This document shows positions 34,388-34,822 of a stretch of 34,822 nucleotides of DNA, one piece after another. Under the pieces are notes generated by a model. That model saw only the letters and a program-made list of their open reading frames with translations. It was not told the origin of the DNA and ran no database searches. The position numbers and the translations under genes are program-made. Every line of letters begins with the position of its first letter. The first letter of the stretch is position 1. Source of the stretch: Silicimonas sp. (lineage in GTDB: Bacteria > Pseudomonadota > Alphaproteobacteria > Rhodobacterales > Rhodobacteraceae); NCBI GenBank assembly GCA_022824315.1, contig JAJEAC010000133.1, forward strand, positions 1 through 34,822. The letters are read 5' to 3'.

Positions 34388-34714
34388 GTGACGGCACTCA
34401 TGGAGGAAACCTCCAAACTCACAGATCGCTATCAAACGACGGTGCCAAGCGGAGTGCGCAAACAACTGAAGCTCGGTAAAGGCGACAGGATTCGTTATTG
34501 CACCGAACATACCGGTCGAATCTACATTGAGCCGGTTCGCGCCTCGGAGGATGATCCTGCGCTAGGTGCCTTCCTCGATTTCATTGAGGCCGATTTCAAG
34601 GCACATCCCGAACGCCTTCAGGCGCTCAATGGCGGCTTGCACGATCGGATCAGGGCGCTGGTCGGAGACGCCGAAGTAGACCTCGAAGAGCCACTGTCAC
34701 CCGATGACGAATGA
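34388..34714 (+). CDS. prlF: PrlF-type antitoxin with AbrB DNA-binding fold
   Basis: A 108-residue protein. The N-terminal swapped-hairpin AbrB domain shows SKLTDRYQTTVPSGVRKQLKLGKGDRIRY (family pattern: T-x-R-Y-Q-T-T-V-P, then LKLGKGDRI). The C-terminal part (DPALGAFLDFIEADFKAHPERLQ) binds the toxin in this family. It neutralises YhaV and represses the operon. The start is GTG at 34388 with AAGGAG six bases away; ATG at 34400 is possible but would lie farther. The stop overlaps the toxin start. Confidence 0.88.
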   Translation: MTALMEETSKLTDRYQTTVPSGVRKQLKLGKGDRIRYCTEHTGRIYIEPVRASEDDPALGAFLDFIEADFKAHPERLQALNGGLHDRIRALVGDAEVDLEEPLSPDDE

Positions 34715-34822
34715 CAATGGATGCTGCGCCGTCTCAATCGCCACTTGTCGTCAACGGGTGGTCGATCTACGCGCATCCGATCTTCCTCGATCAGCTCGAG
34801 GGTCTGATCAAGGAGGTTGAGA
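34711..34822 (+). CDS. yhaV: YhaV-type toxin, RelE superfamily (5' part only)
   Basis: The frame opens with ATG at 34711 overlapping the antitoxin stop, or ATG at 34717, and stays open to the window end. It reads VVNGWSIYAHPIFLDQLEGL, which is the start of YhaV ribonuclease toxins (NGW-x-x-YAHP). YhaV cleaves mRNA at the ribosome and is held by PrlF. The rest of the gene, including catalytic residues, lies outside the window. Confidence 0.82.
   Translation, partial: MTMDAAPSQSPLVVNGWSIYAHPIFLDQLEGLIKEVE

Overview
The window (about 34.8 kb, GC-rich, strong GC third-position bias) reads as the chromosome of a marine-type alphaproteobacterium, plausibly Rhodobacterales or a relative. That is inferred from the gene families and codon use; there is no rRNA or other phylogenetic marker here. 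It is dominated by a methylated-amine catabolic island. All names rest on motif recognition by eye, not on database searches.

Layout: (1) 1-561, minus strand: 5' part of a Dam-type DNA adenine methyltransferase running off the left edge. (2) 1056-5250, plus strand: ammonium/methylammonium transporter, a 64-residue single-TM protein, gamma-glutamylmethylamide synthetase (gmaS) and, one base later, a cytochrome P450. (3) 21354 down to 5384, minus strand: an uninterrupted 13-gene train: FAD amine oxidase, a divergent glutamine-synthetase homologue, a three-part glutamate-synthase-like enzyme (mgsABC/glxBCD type), a 137-residue orphan, a nitrilase/omega-amidase, a 196-residue orphan, trimethylamine monooxygenase (tmm), the TMAO transporter (tmoX, tmoV, tmoW) and TMAO demethylase (tdm). 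(4) 21504-23923: a divergent GntR regulator, then a class I amidotransferase and a GlxA/AraC-type regulator on the opposite strand. (5) 23982-29032, plus strand: a four-subunit sarcosine-oxidase-like dehydrogenase, most likely N-methylglutamate dehydrogenase (mgdABCD). (6) 29147-34153: an FAH-family hydrolase, a GntR regulator and a NitT/TauT-type ABC importer of unknown substrate. (7) 34388-34822: a PrlF-YhaV toxin-antitoxin pair cut by the right edge.

Together: TMA is oxidised to TMAO (Tmm), TMAO can also be imported (TmoXVW), and Tdm splits it to dimethylamine plus formaldehyde. Methylamine is then joined to glutamate (GmaS), rearranged to N-methylglutamate (Mgs), and oxidised to glutamate plus a C1 unit (Mgd). 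The known dimethylamine monooxygenase genes (dmmDABC) are absent from the window, although a P450 sits directly behind gmaS. A second GS homologue, a single-chain FAD oxidase and an omega-amidase in the same transcription unit as the Mgs-like genes suggest an additional, unassigned N-alkylglutamate or amide route. This is the most interesting part of the window.
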